Shown in pieces: positions 6,995-16,150 of a stretch of 64,000 bases of DNA. Position 1 is the stretch's first letter; every line of letters starts with the position of its first letter. The stretch is from positions 1,798,001 to 1,862,000 of the forward strand of contig NZ_JACCCO010000001.1 of NCBI RefSeq assembly GCF_013409935.1, given 5' to 3'. A model generated the notes under the pieces. That model searched no databases. It was given only the letters and a program-made list of their open reading frames with translations, and was not told the origin of the DNA. Source of the stretch: Streptosporangium sandarakinum. GTDB lineage: Bacteria > Actinomycetota > Actinomycetes > Streptosporangiales > Streptosporangiaceae. A program made the translations under genes and the position numbers.

Positions 6995-9900
6995 CGGTCC
7001 TCCTTGTTAGCTTCAACGTCCCGGCCGAAGTCCGGATACGGCCTGTCCTCGCCGGCCTCGCCCCTGGCGGCCGCGCGGCCCTGCCGTACGCCCTTCTGGA
7101 AGCTCGCGAGCCTGTTGCGCACCGCCTCGGGGGAGACGTTGGGCCTGAGCGCGGGGGCGGGGGCGGACGCTCCGAGGTCGGGCGAGACCGTGCCGGGCAC
7201 GAGGTTGGCCTTGGGCACCCGCTTGGGCAGCCCGGACCCGGTGAGGCCGCCGAGCGTCGGCTCGGCCACCGCCCTGGCCGCCTGCCAGCCCGCGTCCGCG
7301 GGCGAGGACCAGGCGTCCGCCGTCGCGGCGGTCTCGGGTTCGCGGGCCGGCTCATGGGCGGGCTCGTGGGTGGACGCGGGGGCCTGCGCGACGGGCTCGG
7401 CCTTCTTGAACCAGTCGGACTCGACCGCGGCGAAGATCGGCAGGAACTCCTCCTTCGCCTCCTCCATGGGCGAGTGCTCCTGTACGGCCGGCAGCGGGCC
7501 GGTGTTCTCGGCCTCCTCCGGGCCGCGGTGGCCGAGCGGCCCGGACGCGCCGGCCGGCGGCCATCCGCCGGAGTCGCCGGACCTGGCGGGCGGGACGGAC
7601 CAGGCGCCCGAGTCGCCGCCGCGCACGGAGGTGTCGGACCAGATCGAGTCGCCGCCGCGCGCCGAGGTGTCGGGCCACACGGAGTCGCCGCGCGCCGGGG
7701 CGTCCGGCCAGGCCGGCGCGCCGCCGCGTGCGGAGGCGTCGGGCCACACGGGCGCGTCGGCCCGGGAGGTCGTCGACCACTCGGAGGCGGACCCCGGCGG
7801 CGGCACGTGGCCGGGCCAGGGGGTGTCCAGCGGCGCCCGGCCCGGGTCGCCGCCCGGCGCGGGCCGCGGCGCCTCCGCCGAGCCGAACTGCCAGGAGGCG
7901 TCGAACGAGCCGAAGGGCTGCTGCCGCCGCTGGGTGGCGTCGAAGGAGGAGAACGAGGAGAACGACGAGGGCGGCGCCGCCGAGTCGAACGCGGTCGGGC
8001 TGGCCATCACCGCCGGCCGCTCCAGGGAGGCCGAGGACGCGGCCCAGTCCACCGGGGCCGCCGGCTTGGCCGGGGCGCCCGACATGGAGACCAGCGAGTC
8101 GGGCAGCAGGATCATCGCGGTCAGGCCGCCGCTGTCCTGCTGGCGCAGCTGCACCCTGATGCCGTGCCGCAGGGCCAGCCGGCCGACCACGAACAGGCCC
8201 ATCCGCCGGGAGACGGAGACGTCCACCACCGGCGGGTTGGCCAGCCGCCAGTTGGCCTCGGCGAGCTCCTCCGGGGTCATGCCGATGCCGATGTCGGTGA
8301 CGGAGACCATCAGGCCGCCGCCGTCGATGCGGTTGCTGGAGACGACGACCTTGGTCTCCCGGGGGGAGAAGGAGATCGCGTTCTCCACGAGCTCGGCGAT
8401 CAGGTGGACGACGTCGTTGACGGCCGTGCCCGCGACGGACACGCCGCCGGAGACCCGCAGGTCGACCCGCTCGTAGTTCTCGACCTCCGACAGGGAGGCG
8501 CGGACCACGTCGATCAGCGGGACCGGCTGGCTCCACCGGCGGGCGGGCTCCTGCCCGGCGAGGACCAGGAGGTTCTCGCTGTTGCGGCGCATGCGGGTGG
8601 CCAGGTGGTCGAGCCGGAACAGGCTGCCCAGCCGGCCCTCGTCCTGCTCGCCCTGCTCCAGGCTCTCGATGAGGGCGAGCTGGCGCTCGACGAGCGTCTG
8701 GCTGCGCCGCGAGAGGTTGACGAACATCGCGTTGACGTTGCTCCGCAGCGTGGCCTCCTGGCCCGCCAGCCGTACGGCCTCGCGGTGGACCTCGTCGAAC
8801 GCCCGGGCGACCTCACCGATCTCGTCGGCCGACGCCACGCCGATCGGGGTGACCTCGGCCGCGGCCGCCTCGCCGCGCTCGCGCAGGCTCTGGACGGTCT
8901 CCGGGAGCTTGCGGCCGGCGATGTCCAGGGCCTCGCTGCGCAGCCTGCGCAGCGGCTTGACCAGCGACCGGGCCATCAGGACGGTGATCAGCAGGACGAC
9001 CGCGAGGAGGGCGGCGACCGCGCCGGCGACGATCAGACCGCTGCGGCGCTCGGCGTCCCGCAGCTCGGCGCTGCGCGTGATGACGGCGTCGGAGATGTCC
9101 TTCTCCACCGCGCGCATCTTCTCCACCCGGTCGGTGGCCTGGTCGAACCACCGGCTGGCCTCGGTGCCGCGGCCCGCGGAGATGCGCCGGAGCTGCGCCC
9201 CCTCCGCGCCGAGCACGAGCGCCCGGGCCCGGGTGAACTCGGCGCTGTCGATCTTCCGGCCGGTGACGGTGTCGTCGTAGTGCTGGCGCAGGTCCAGGGA
9301 CGCCTCGGAGCGGAACGCCTCCAGTTCGGTGTCGCGCTGCGCGCGGGCCGCGGTCATCGCGTCGAGGCCGGTCGTGTCGAAGCGGCCGGCCTGCAGGGCG
9401 ACGGCGAGTGTGGCGCGCTCCTTGGACGCCTCGTCCTTGGCGCGGGCCAGGGCGCCCAGGGCGGCGGCGTTCTTGATCAGGGCGGTGTCGGACTCACCCT
9501 GGGTGACGTTGTCGTGCAGCGACAGCAGGTCGACGATCGCGCGGGAGTAGGTCTGGATCGCCGCGTGGGGCTCCAGCTGCGTCTTGACGACGGCGTTGCG
9601 CAGTGAGGAGATCTCCCTGATCCGGTTGCCGACGCGCTGGAACTCCTCGGCGGAGATCTGGTCGAGAGCGCCCCGGCTCAGCTCCAGGTTCGTCGTGACC
9701 TGTGTGGCGGCGTCGTCCACGACCTGCTGCTGCCTGCGCAGCTGGGAGAGCATGTCGCCGTTGCGGCCGGCCGCGATGAACCTGGCGGACATGTCGCGTT
9801 CGCGGGCGAGCTCGTGGGCCAGAGCGGAGAGGCGGCTGACCAGGGTCGCCGCCTCGTTGAGCTGCCGGTAGTGGTCGGCGCGCTGGAGAGAGGACACCAC

Positions 9901-10083
9901 GCTCTGCGCACCGAGGGCGATGCCGACGAGGGTGGGGATGAGGACCAGCGCGACGAGACGCGTGCGGACGCGCCAGTTCTTCAACGCCAGTCGGCGGCCT
10001 GTCTTGGACGGCTCGCCTTGGTCGCCGGGACTCGCGGCCATGGTGCTTGGTTCGCGGTCGTCCGGGGCTGATTCAGTGGTCAC
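6991..10083 (-). CDS. cvnA: Conservon 1 CvnA: nitrate-sensor-like histidine kinase homologue
   Basis: A 1030-residue membrane sensor. It has a basic N-terminus, TM helix about 43-63, an extracytoplasmic NIT-type helical sensor about 80-340, TM helix about 348-370, HAMP linker to about 440, a degenerate dimerisation box with RLDHLATRMRRNSENLLVL near 490, and an HATPase_c domain (N box ELVENAISFSP, G1 box DIGIGM). From about 660 a disordered Pro/Ala/Ser tail carries repeats of the type WPDASARGG. It ends with the conserved GLPKRVPKANLVPG and a short basic helix. First gene of the cvnABCD unit. Confidence 0.92.
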   Translation of the reverse strand: MTTESAPDDREPSTMAASPGDQGEPSKTGRRLALKNWRVRTRLVALVLIPTLVGIALGAQSVVSSLQRADHYRQLNEAATLVSRLSALAHELARERDMSARFIAAGRNGDMLSQLRRQQQVVDDAATQVTTNLELSRGALDQISAEEFQRVGNRIREISSLRNAVVKTQLEPHAAIQTYSRAIVDLLSLHDNVTQGESDTALIKNAAALGALARAKDEASKERATLAVALQAGRFDTTGLDAMTAARAQRDTELEAFRSEASLDLRQHYDDTVTGRKIDSAEFTRARALVLGAEGAQLRRISAGRGTEASRWFDQATDRVEKMRAVEKDISDAVITRSAELRDAERRSGLIVAGAVAALLAVVLLITVLMARSLVKPLRRLRSEALDIAGRKLPETVQSLRERGEAAAAEVTPIGVASADEIGEVARAFDEVHREAVRLAGQEATLRSNVNAMFVNLSRRSQTLVERQLALIESLEQGEQDEGRLGSLFRLDHLATRMRRNSENLLVLAGQEPARRWSQPVPLIDVVRASLSEVENYERVDLRVSGGVSVAGTAVNDVVHLIAELVENAISFSPRETKVVVSSNRIDGGGLMVSVTDIGIGMTPEELAEANWRLANPPVVDVSVSRRMGLFVVGRLALRHGIRVQLRQQDSGGLTAMILLPDSLVSMSGAPAKPAAPVDWAASSASLERPAVMASPTAFDSAAPPSSFSSFSSFDATQRRQQPFGSFDASWQFGSAEAPRPAPGGDPGRAPLDTPWPGHVPPPGSASEWSTTSRADAPVWPDASARGGAPAWPDAPARGDSVWPDTSARGGDSIWSDTSVRGGDSGAWSVPPARSGDSGGWPPAGASGPLGHRGPEEAENTGPLPAVQEHSPMEEAKEEFLPIFAAVESDWFKKAEPVAQAPASTHEPAHEPAREPETAATADAWSSPADAGWQAARAVAEPTLGGLTGSGLPKRVPKANLVPGTVSPDLGASAPAPALRPNVSPEAVRNRLASFQKGVRQGRAAARGEAGEDRPYPDFGRDVEANKEDR

Positions 10084-10443
10084 CGGCCTGGGTTACCTCT
10101 CACCGGACTATGGGGGGCATGCACGTGTGTAACGCGAGACGCCGAATGAGGCGTCTGGCAAGCGTGACCTATTTGAGCATAGCCATACCGATGTGGCGAA
10201 TAAGACAAAACTTGTCAGAAGAGTCCATGAAAAATAGGACAAAGAGGAATAATCCCCATGAATAGGGTCGAGATGCCTCTAAGGTGTAAGAGCCGATATA
10301 CCCATATATAGCTGTCCTCCCTGGGCGTGACGATCTCCATCCGCTAAGCTGGCGCGCCGTTGCGCCGCAGCCCCCTCTGACATGGGCTCTAATGACCCTC
10401 ATACGAGCGGAGCGCGGATTCCCCCCTCAGCTAAGGAGACTCC
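10084..10443. other. Divergent intergenic region between cvnA1 and an ABC operon
   Basis: About 360 bases, noticeably AT-richer than its surroundings between 10130 and 10330, as expected for divergent promoters. GACGCC-GAATGA-GGCGTC (10138-10155) is a short perfect hairpin, and GACAA-AAC-TTGTC lies near 10205-10217. A GACAAAA element also found upstream of the other two cvnA genes is here. No gene is seen. Confidence 0.4.
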
Positions 10444-11433
10444 ATGAGGACCGGACGTGCCGTCCGTAACGCCCTCATCGGCCTTGTGGCGGCTCTCGCC
10501 CTGGCCGCCTGCGGCAGTTCGGGCACCGACGAGGCCAAGCCCGCCGCGGGTGGCGCCGGCCTGGAGAAGACCAAGCTCAACATCGGCGTCGTCCCGGTGC
10601 CCTCCTCGGCCCCCCTCTTCATCGCCAAGGAGAAGGGCTTCTTCAAGGCCGAGGGTCTGGAGATCTCGACGGAGACCATCCAGGCTCCCCAGCCGGTGAT
10701 GCCGAAGATCCTCAACGGCGGCATCGACGCCTTCCTGACCAGCTACGTCTCGCTGATCACCATCACCGACTCCGGCATGGCCAAGCTCAAGATGCTCGCC
10801 GAGTCGCAGCAGGGCGCCCCCGGGGTCAACGGCGTCGTGGTCACCAAGGACTCCCCCATCAAGGAGCCGAAGGACCTCAAGGGCAAGAAGATCGCGGTCA
10901 ACACGGTCAAGGCCCTCGGCGAGGTCACCGTCAGCGCCCAGCTGAAGATCCACGGCCTGGCCCCGAGCGACGTCACCTTCGTGCCGGTGCCCTTCGCCGA
11001 CCAGCTCACCCAGCTCAAGGCCGGCACCGTCGACGCCGCCTGGCTCACCGAGCCCTACATCTCCGCCGCGCAGAAGGACCTCGGCGCCCGCCTTCTGATC
11101 GACACCCTGTCCGGCCCGACCGAGAACCTCCCGCTGGACGGCTGGGCGACCACCGCCGACTGGATCACGAAGTACCCGAAGACCGCCGCCGCCTTCCAGC
11201 GCGCGATCGGCAAGGCGCAGCAGATCGCCGCGACCGACCGGCAGGAGCTCAACAAGGTCATCCCGACCTTCACCCAGATCCCGGCCGAGGCCGCCTCGAC
11301 CATGGCGATCGGCACCTTCTCCACCTCGCTCAACGCGACCCGCATCCAGCGCGTGGCCGACCTGCTGAACGAGTTCCAGATCACCAAGAACAAGATCGAC
11401 GCCACGACCCTCGTGGCGGCGCCCTCACAGTGA
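10444..11433 (+). CDS. NitT/TauT-type ABC transporter substrate-binding lipoprotein
   Basis: It captures a small organic or anionic substrate outside the membrane for the two permeases downstream. The 329-residue protein has a lipoprotein signal (LVAALALAACGS, lipobox Cys at about residue 21) and an SsuA/NMT1-like fold: VPVPSSAPLFIAKEKGFFKAEGL, then KDLKGKKIAVNT and AAWLTEPYI. AAGGAG lies upstream of the ATG. The substrate (sulfonate, nitrate-like anion or pyrimidine precursor) cannot be told from sequence alone. Confidence 0.93.
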   Translation: MRTGRAVRNALIGLVAALALAACGSSGTDEAKPAAGGAGLEKTKLNIGVVPVPSSAPLFIAKEKGFFKAEGLEISTETIQAPQPVMPKILNGGIDAFLTSYVSLITITDSGMAKLKMLAESQQGAPGVNGVVVTKDSPIKEPKDLKGKKIAVNTVKALGEVTVSAQLKIHGLAPSDVTFVPVPFADQLTQLKAGTVDAAWLTEPYISAAQKDLGARLLIDTLSGPTENLPLDGWATTADWITKYPKTAAAFQRAIGKAQQIAATDRQELNKVIPTFTQIPAEAASTMAIGTFSTSLNATRIQRVADLLNEFQITKNKIDATTLVAAPSQ

Positions 11434-12206
11434 CGAACGCAAGAAGGACACTCCGCGGCGTCCTCGGCGTCGCGGGGTTCCTCCTCGTCATGGAGGCGCT
11501 CGGCCGGACCGGGATCATCGATCCCTACCTGATCCCCCTCGCCTCCACCATCCTGACCGGCGCCGCCCGGCTCCTCGCGAACGGCGAGTTCCTCTCCCAG
11601 GTCGGCGTCACCCTCTCGTCCTGCGCGATCGGCCTGCTGCTCGCCGCCGCGGTGGCCGTGCCGCTCGGCACGGCGATGGGCACCGTGCCCGCCGTCGAGC
11701 GCTCGCTGAGGCCGCTGGTGGAGTTCCTGCGGCCGATCCCCTCGCTGGCCCTGCTGCCGCTGGCGATGTTCCTGTTCCTGTCCGGCGAGCAGGGCAAGAT
11801 CGCGCTCATCGTCTACACGTCCTGCTGGCCGCTGCTCATCAACACCCTGTACGGCCTGCGCGACGTCGACCCCCTCGCCAAGGAGACCCTGCGCTCCTTC
11901 GGTTTCGGCTCCTACGACGTCGTGCGGCTGGTGTCGCTTCCCAGCGCGGCGCCGTTCATCACCACGGGCGTGCGGATCGCGGCCTCGGTGGCCCTCATCG
12001 TCGCGGTGAGCGTGGAGCTGGTGGCCGGCGGGGACGGCATCGGGGTCTTCGTGACCCAGGCCGCGTCGGGCAACCGCCGCGATGTGGTGCTCGCCGCCAC
12101 GCTGTGGACGGGGATCATCGGCCTGCTGGTCAACTCGCTGCTGGCCAAGGCCGAGAGCCGGCTGTTCCGCTGGCACCGGGCCCGGGCCGGGGAGGAGGCG
12201 CTGTGA
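11430..12206 (+). CDS. ABC transporter permease (SsuC/TauC-like), first subunit
   Basis: This BPD_transp_1 permease has about six membrane helices and the EAA-type loop near residue 160 (KETLRSFGFGSYDVVRLVSLPSA in two pieces) that contacts the ATPase. The 258-residue product starts at GTG 11430, overlapping the upstream stop as GTGA. Two different permease genes in one operon imply a heterodimeric channel, less usual than the homodimer in SsuABC systems. Confidence 0.92.
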   Translation: MTNARRTLRGVLGVAGFLLVMEALGRTGIIDPYLIPLASTILTGAARLLANGEFLSQVGVTLSSCAIGLLLAAAVAVPLGTAMGTVPAVERSLRPLVEFLRPIPSLALLPLAMFLFLSGEQGKIALIVYTSCWPLLINTLYGLRDVDPLAKETLRSFGFGSYDVVRLVSLPSAAPFITTGVRIAASVALIVAVSVELVAGGDGIGVFVTQAASGNRRDVVLAATLWTGIIGLLVNSLLAKAESRLFRWHRARAGEEAL

Positions 12207-12994
12207 AAACGATCGTGTCGCGGATCGCCTGGCTGTGGATCCTGCCGGTCGTCCTCGTCGCCTGGGAGGTGTCCACCCGCGCCGCCCAGGCCGTCTACTT
12301 CCCTCCCCCCTCGGTCATCCTGGCGCGCCTGCACGAGCTGTGGTTCTCCGGGCCGGCCGCCCACGTCTTCCTCACCGACGAGGCGGCCCACCACCTGCTG
12401 CCCAGTCTGGGCCGGCTGGTGGTCGGCTGGGCCGGCGCCTGCCTGGTCGCCATCGCGGCGGGCGTCGCGCTGGGCCGTTCGGCGGTGCTGTGCGACGTCT
12501 TCAGCCCGCTGATCCACTTCTTCCGCTCGGTGCCTCCGCCCCTGCTGATCCCGATCTTCATGACCATGACCGGGATCGGCACCCCGCTCCAGCTCACCGC
12601 CATCGTCTTCGGCGTCTCCTGGCCGGTCCTGCTCAACTCGCTGGACGGCGCCCGTTACGTGGACCGGCAGTACCTGGAGACGTGCGAGGTCTTCGGGATC
12701 TCCAGGTTCCGGAGGCTGACCAGGGTCATCCTCCCCGCGGCGTCACCCAAGATCTTCGCGGGGCTGCGGATCAGCGTCGCGCTGGCGCTGATCATGATGA
12801 TCCTCTCGGAGTTCATCGGCAGCACCGAGGGGATCGGCTACCGCATGCTGGTCGCCCAGAGCGAACTCGACGTCCCCACGATGTGGACCGCCATCGTCCT
12901 TCTGGGGATCCTGGGTTTCGTGCTCAACGCCGCGTTCCTGCGCTTCGAACGGCACGTGCTCACCTGGCACCGCGGCGCCCGCAAGACCGACTGA
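12203..12994 (+). CDS. ABC transporter permease (SsuC/TauC-like), second subunit
   Basis: Second BPD_transp_1 permease, 263 residues, starting VKTIVSRIAWLW at GTG 12203, which overlaps the previous stop as GTGA; a longer frame from 12104 is rejected because it lies inside the previous gene. Helices are predicted throughout, with the EAA loop in the segment ETCEVFGISRFRRLTRVILP. It probably pairs with the 11430 product. The ATPase gene follows after 23 bases. Confidence 0.92.
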   Translation: MKTIVSRIAWLWILPVVLVAWEVSTRAAQAVYFPPPSVILARLHELWFSGPAAHVFLTDEAAHHLLPSLGRLVVGWAGACLVAIAAGVALGRSAVLCDVFSPLIHFFRSVPPPLLIPIFMTMTGIGTPLQLTAIVFGVSWPVLLNSLDGARYVDRQYLETCEVFGISRFRRLTRVILPAASPKIFAGLRISVALALIMMILSEFIGSTEGIGYRMLVAQSELDVPTMWTAIVLLGILGFVLNAAFLRFERHVLTWHRGARKTD

Positions 12995-13017
12995 CACCAA
13001 GAAGAGGTAATCCGGAC

Positions 13018-13845
13018 ATGCTGGAGATCAGCGACCTCACCCATTCCTACGGGGCGTACCAGGCCCTCGGCGGGGTGAACCTCACCGTCGCGGAGGGCGA
13101 GCTGGTCTGCGTCGTCGGGCCCTCCGGATGCGGGAAGTCGACGCTGCTGCGGTCGATCGGGGGGCTGCTGCGCCCCACCGGCGGCCGGGTCCTCGTGCAG
13201 GGGCGCCCGGTGGAGAAGGTCCCCGACGACCTGGCCATCGTCTTCCAGGACTACAGCCGCTCGCTGTTCCCCTGGATGACCGTGGCCGACAACGTCTCGC
13301 TCCCGCTGCGCCGCAGGGGAGGCGACCGCAGGTCGCGCGCCGCCGCCGCGGTGGAGGCGCTGGAGCAGGTCGGCCTGCCCGCGGCGGCCGGGAAGTACCC
13401 GTGGGAGCTGTCGGGCGGCATGCAGCAGCGGGTGGCCATCGCCCGCGCCCTGGCCTACAAGCCCGCCCTGATGCTGATGGACGAGCCCTTCGGGTCGGTG
13501 GACGCGCAGACCAGGGAGGACCTGGAAGACCTGGTGCTTCAGGTCCGCCGCTCCTCCGGGATGACGATCGTGCTGATCACCCACGACATCGACGAGAGCG
13601 TGTACGTGGGCGACCGGGTCGTGGTCCTGTCGAAGTCCCCGGCGACGGTGGTCGGCGACCTGCGGGTCGAGCTCCCCGAGCCGCGCGACCAGATCGCCAC
13701 CCGGGAGCACCCCGACTTCGTGCACCTGCGCGCCGAGGTCGGCCGCCTGGTCCGCGGCATGCGGAGCGGCGAGCCGGCCGCCGCCCCCGAGGCGGAGGCC
13801 GCCTCTCCCGAGCAGGAGCCGGCCCCCGCCGCCCCGAAGGCCTGA
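13018..13845 (+). CDS. ABC transporter ATP-binding protein (SsuB/TauB-like)
   Basis: This is the ATPase of the transporter encoded just upstream. The 275-residue product starts at ATG 13018 with AAGAGG upstream. Walker A is GPSGCGKST near residue 38, the signature is LSGGMQQRVAIARAL, Walker B is ALMLMDEPFGSVDAQT, and the switch His is in LITHDIDESVYVGD. The last 30 residues are an Ala/Glu/Pro-rich tail outside the family core. A terminator follows about 85 bases downstream. Confidence 0.94.
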   Translation: MLEISDLTHSYGAYQALGGVNLTVAEGELVCVVGPSGCGKSTLLRSIGGLLRPTGGRVLVQGRPVEKVPDDLAIVFQDYSRSLFPWMTVADNVSLPLRRRGGDRRSRAAAAVEALEQVGLPAAAGKYPWELSGGMQQRVAIARALAYKPALMLMDEPFGSVDAQTREDLEDLVLQVRRSSGMTIVLITHDIDESVYVGDRVVVLSKSPATVVGDLRVELPEPRDQIATREHPDFVHLRAEVGRLVRGMRSGEPAAAPEAEAASPEQEPAPAAPKA

Positions 13846-13931
13846 CGGACCGGCCGGTGAGGACGCGCGCCCGGACGGGCACGCGCCGCATCACGCCTTT
13901 TGAATGATCATTTAAAAAGCGAGAACTCTTT

Positions 13932-13964
13932 CCCCGGGACGGAAGTGCTGGTCCCGGGGTTTTT
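13932..13964 (+). terminator. Rho-independent terminator after the ABC operon
   Basis: CCCCGGGAC (13932-13940) pairs with GTCCCGGGG (13951-13959) around a 10-base loop, and TTTTT follows directly. It is a canonical terminator on the + strand. Confidence 0.9.
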
Positions 13965-13965
13965 C

Positions 13966-14190
13966 ATATCCCGTTCCACTATCGGCGTTGAATTAACCCG
14001 TCCGGCCGGTACCTGATTCCGGATCGTGACGAATCCGATGTCCGGCGGTCATCCGGAAAACACGGTGAACCGGCTGCCGGCGAATGTCCACGGCACGCGA
14101 CGGAATCGACGGCCGGCAGCCGACGGCCGTCGCCGGACGCGGAACCGGCGGTCGGAAATCCGGCACAGGCCCGCGGGAATTCCCCGGACG
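13966..14190. other. Intergenic region
   Basis: No gene or clear signal is seen between the ABC-operon terminator and the stop of the monooxygenase gene. Together with 13846-13931 it makes a gene-free stretch of about 345 bases. Confidence 0.3.
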
Positions 14191-15447
14191 TCAGGTCACC
14201 GGATTCCCGACGCTCCACGAGGGCCGCTCGTTGAGGAACGCGACGTCCATGTCCGTCATGCGCCGCTGCCCCTCCGCCATCTCGGCCAGCTCGGCGGGGG
14301 TGAGCACCTCGGAGACGTCGCCGAAGCCGTACGGCGCCCGCTCGGCGACCGTCGCGATGGTCCGCTCCATCGGCATCTCGCGGTTGGCCAGCACCAGGGG
14401 CGTGGTGGCGGGCCGCCGCTCCTCCTCGTAGGCGGCCAGGCCCGCGGCGGGCCCCAGGACCGCCAGGTGGCGGGCCAGGATCCGGGCGTCGAGGACCGCC
14501 TGGGACCCGCCGTTGGAGCCGACGGGGTACATCGGGTGGGCGGCGTCGCCCAGCAGGGTCGCCCGGCCCCGGCCCCAGGAGGGCAGCGGCTCCCGGTCGA
14601 CCATGGGGTACTCCAGGATCCGGCCGGCCCCCGACAGTAGGCCGGGCACGTCGAACCAGGGCAGCTTCCAGTCCGCGAAGTGCGCGAGCACGTCCTCCGG
14701 CCGGCCCTGCCGGGTCCAGTCGGCCACGGGTGCCGCCTCGCCTCCCTCGGCGACCTTCACCTCGGCCACCCAGTTGATCCGGGTCCGGTCGGATGAGACG
14801 GGATAGGCGACGAACTTGCACGAGCGGTTGGAGCCGGCGATCAGCATCGTGGCGCCGTCCAGGAACGGGCGGCTCCGGGTGATCCCCCGCCACATCCGGA
14901 TGCCGCTCCACAGCAGCGGCCCGCCGGACGGGTGCAGCCTGGCCCGCACGGCCGAGTGCAGGCCGTCGGCGCCGACGAGCGCGTCAGCGGTGATCCGTAC
15001 CGGCTCGCCGGTGCGGGCGTCCCGCAGCGAGGCGGTGACCCCGTCCGGCCCCTCGGCGAGGTCCTCGAAGACCAGGCCGGTCATGACCGCCCGCTCGCCG
15101 AGCCGCTCGCGGACCGCGGCGAGCAGCGACATCTGCAGCTCGCCGCGGTGCACGGAGTACTGCGGCCAGCGATAGCCGGCGGCCCTGCCCCGGGGCAGCG
15201 ACAGGATCACGTTGCCGAAGCGGTCGGCGTAGACCTGGCGGGCGGTCGGGACGCCGATGGCCGCCAGCTCGCCGCCCAGCCCTAGCTCGGTGAGCTCCCT
15301 GACCGCGTGCGGCTGGAGGTTGATCCCGACGCCGAGCGGCCTCGGCTCCGGAACCGACTCGGCGACCACGCAGCCGATCCCCGCGGCGTGCAGACTGAGG
15401 GCCGCGGTGAGACCGCCGATACCTCCGCCGATGACCAGTACGCGCAT
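14191..15447 (-). CDS. FAD-dependent monooxygenase (PHBH/UbiH-like)
   Basis: A class A flavoprotein hydroxylase. The 418-residue product has the Rossmann FAD motif VLVIGGGIGGLTAALSLH at the N-terminus, the DG-type motif DALVGADGLHSAVRARL at about 150-165, and the second FAD motif LLGDAAHPMYPVGSNG near 287. A substrate cannot be assigned. It lies 136 bases downstream of cvnD2 on the same strand with only weak hairpins between, so it could be part of that conservon transcript. In Streptomyces some conservons carry P450 genes at this position. Confidence 0.9.
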   Translation of the reverse strand: MRVLVIGGGIGGLTAALSLHAAGIGCVVAESVPEPRPLGVGINLQPHAVRELTELGLGGELAAIGVPTARQVYADRFGNVILSLPRGRAAGYRWPQYSVHRGELQMSLLAAVRERLGERAVMTGLVFEDLAEGPDGVTASLRDARTGEPVRITADALVGADGLHSAVRARLHPSGGPLLWSGIRMWRGITRSRPFLDGATMLIAGSNRSCKFVAYPVSSDRTRINWVAEVKVAEGGEAAPVADWTRQGRPEDVLAHFADWKLPWFDVPGLLSGAGRILEYPMVDREPLPSWGRGRATLLGDAAHPMYPVGSNGGSQAVLDARILARHLAVLGPAAGLAAYEEERRPATTPLVLANREMPMERTIATVAERAPYGFGDVSEVLTPAELAEMAEGQRRMTDMDVAFLNERPSWSVGNPVT

Positions 15448-15498
15448 GGCTCTCCCCGTTCGCGCCGGTTTTCCGGAACCCCTTCGTCATCGGGGCCG

Positions 15499-15520
15499 CG
15501 TGCCGCGGGGTTACGGCACG
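15499..15520 (-). terminator. Weak hairpin downstream of cvnD2
   Basis: CGTGCCG (15499-15505) and CGGCACG (15514-15520) pair over 7 bp with no U-tract. It may attenuate read-through from conservon 2 into the monooxygenase gene. Confidence 0.35.
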
Positions 15521-15583
15521 GACCCCGCCCCGGACCGCGGGGCCGTACGGCCTGGCGATCCGGGACGGGGCCCGTGCCTCGTG

Positions 15584-16150
15584 TCACACCCTCAGCGTGA
15601 GGACGTGCTCCACCAAAGTGATCAGGGTCGCCTTCACCGCGTCCCGGGACCGGGCGTCGGTCCGGACGACGGGGATGTGCGGGGAGATCGTCAGGGCCTC
15701 CCGCACCTCCTCCTCGGCGTGGATGTGCGCGCCGTTGAAGCCGTTGAGGGCGACGACGAAGGGCAGCCCGGCCTCCTCGAAGTAGTCGATCGCCGGGAAG
15801 CTGTCGGCCAGCCTCCGGGTGTCGACCAGCACGATCGCGCCGATGGCGCCCTTGACGAGGTCGTCCCACATGAACCAGAACCGGTGCTGACCCGGCGTAC
15901 CGAACAGGTACAGGATCAGGTCACGGTCCAGCGAGACCCGGCCGAAGTCCATGGCCACCGTGGTGGTCCGCTTCGTCGGTATGTGCGAGAGGTCGTCTAC
16001 CTCCGCGCTGGCCTCGGTCATCACCGCTTCCGTGGTCAGCGGCATGATCTCGGAGACCGCGCCGACGAAGGTCGTCTTGCCGACGCCGAATCCTCCGGCC
16101 ACGACGATCTTCGTTGACGTCATTCCGGCGTCAGAGCCTGCGAAGCCCAC
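15584..16150 (-). CDS. cvnD: Conservon 2 CvnD: small Ras-like GTPase
   Basis: The 188-residue product has GGFGVGKTT, GTPGQHRFWFMWDDLV and LVDTRRLADSFPAIDYFEE. The G4 position reads LNGFNG, further from NKxD than in the other two copies. The GTG at 16150 overlaps cvnC2 by 20 bases. The middle of the gene (about 15815-15900) is nearly base-for-base identical to the other two cvnD genes, while the switch-I/II region differs. Confidence 0.93.
   Translation of the reverse strand: MGFAGSDAGMTSTKIVVAGGFGVGKTTFVGAVSEIMPLTTEAVMTEASAEVDDLSHIPTKRTTTVAMDFGRVSLDRDLILYLFGTPGQHRFWFMWDDLVKGAIGAIVLVDTRRLADSFPAIDYFEEAGLPFVVALNGFNGAHIHAEEEVREALTISPHIPVVRTDARSRDAVKATLITLVEHVLTLRV

Noticed and set aside
13901-13914. 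TGAATGATCATTTA as a third hut-type operator
   Set aside because: It lacks the 2-base centre of the two hut sites, lies downstream of an ABC operon just before its terminator, and no hut gene is near.
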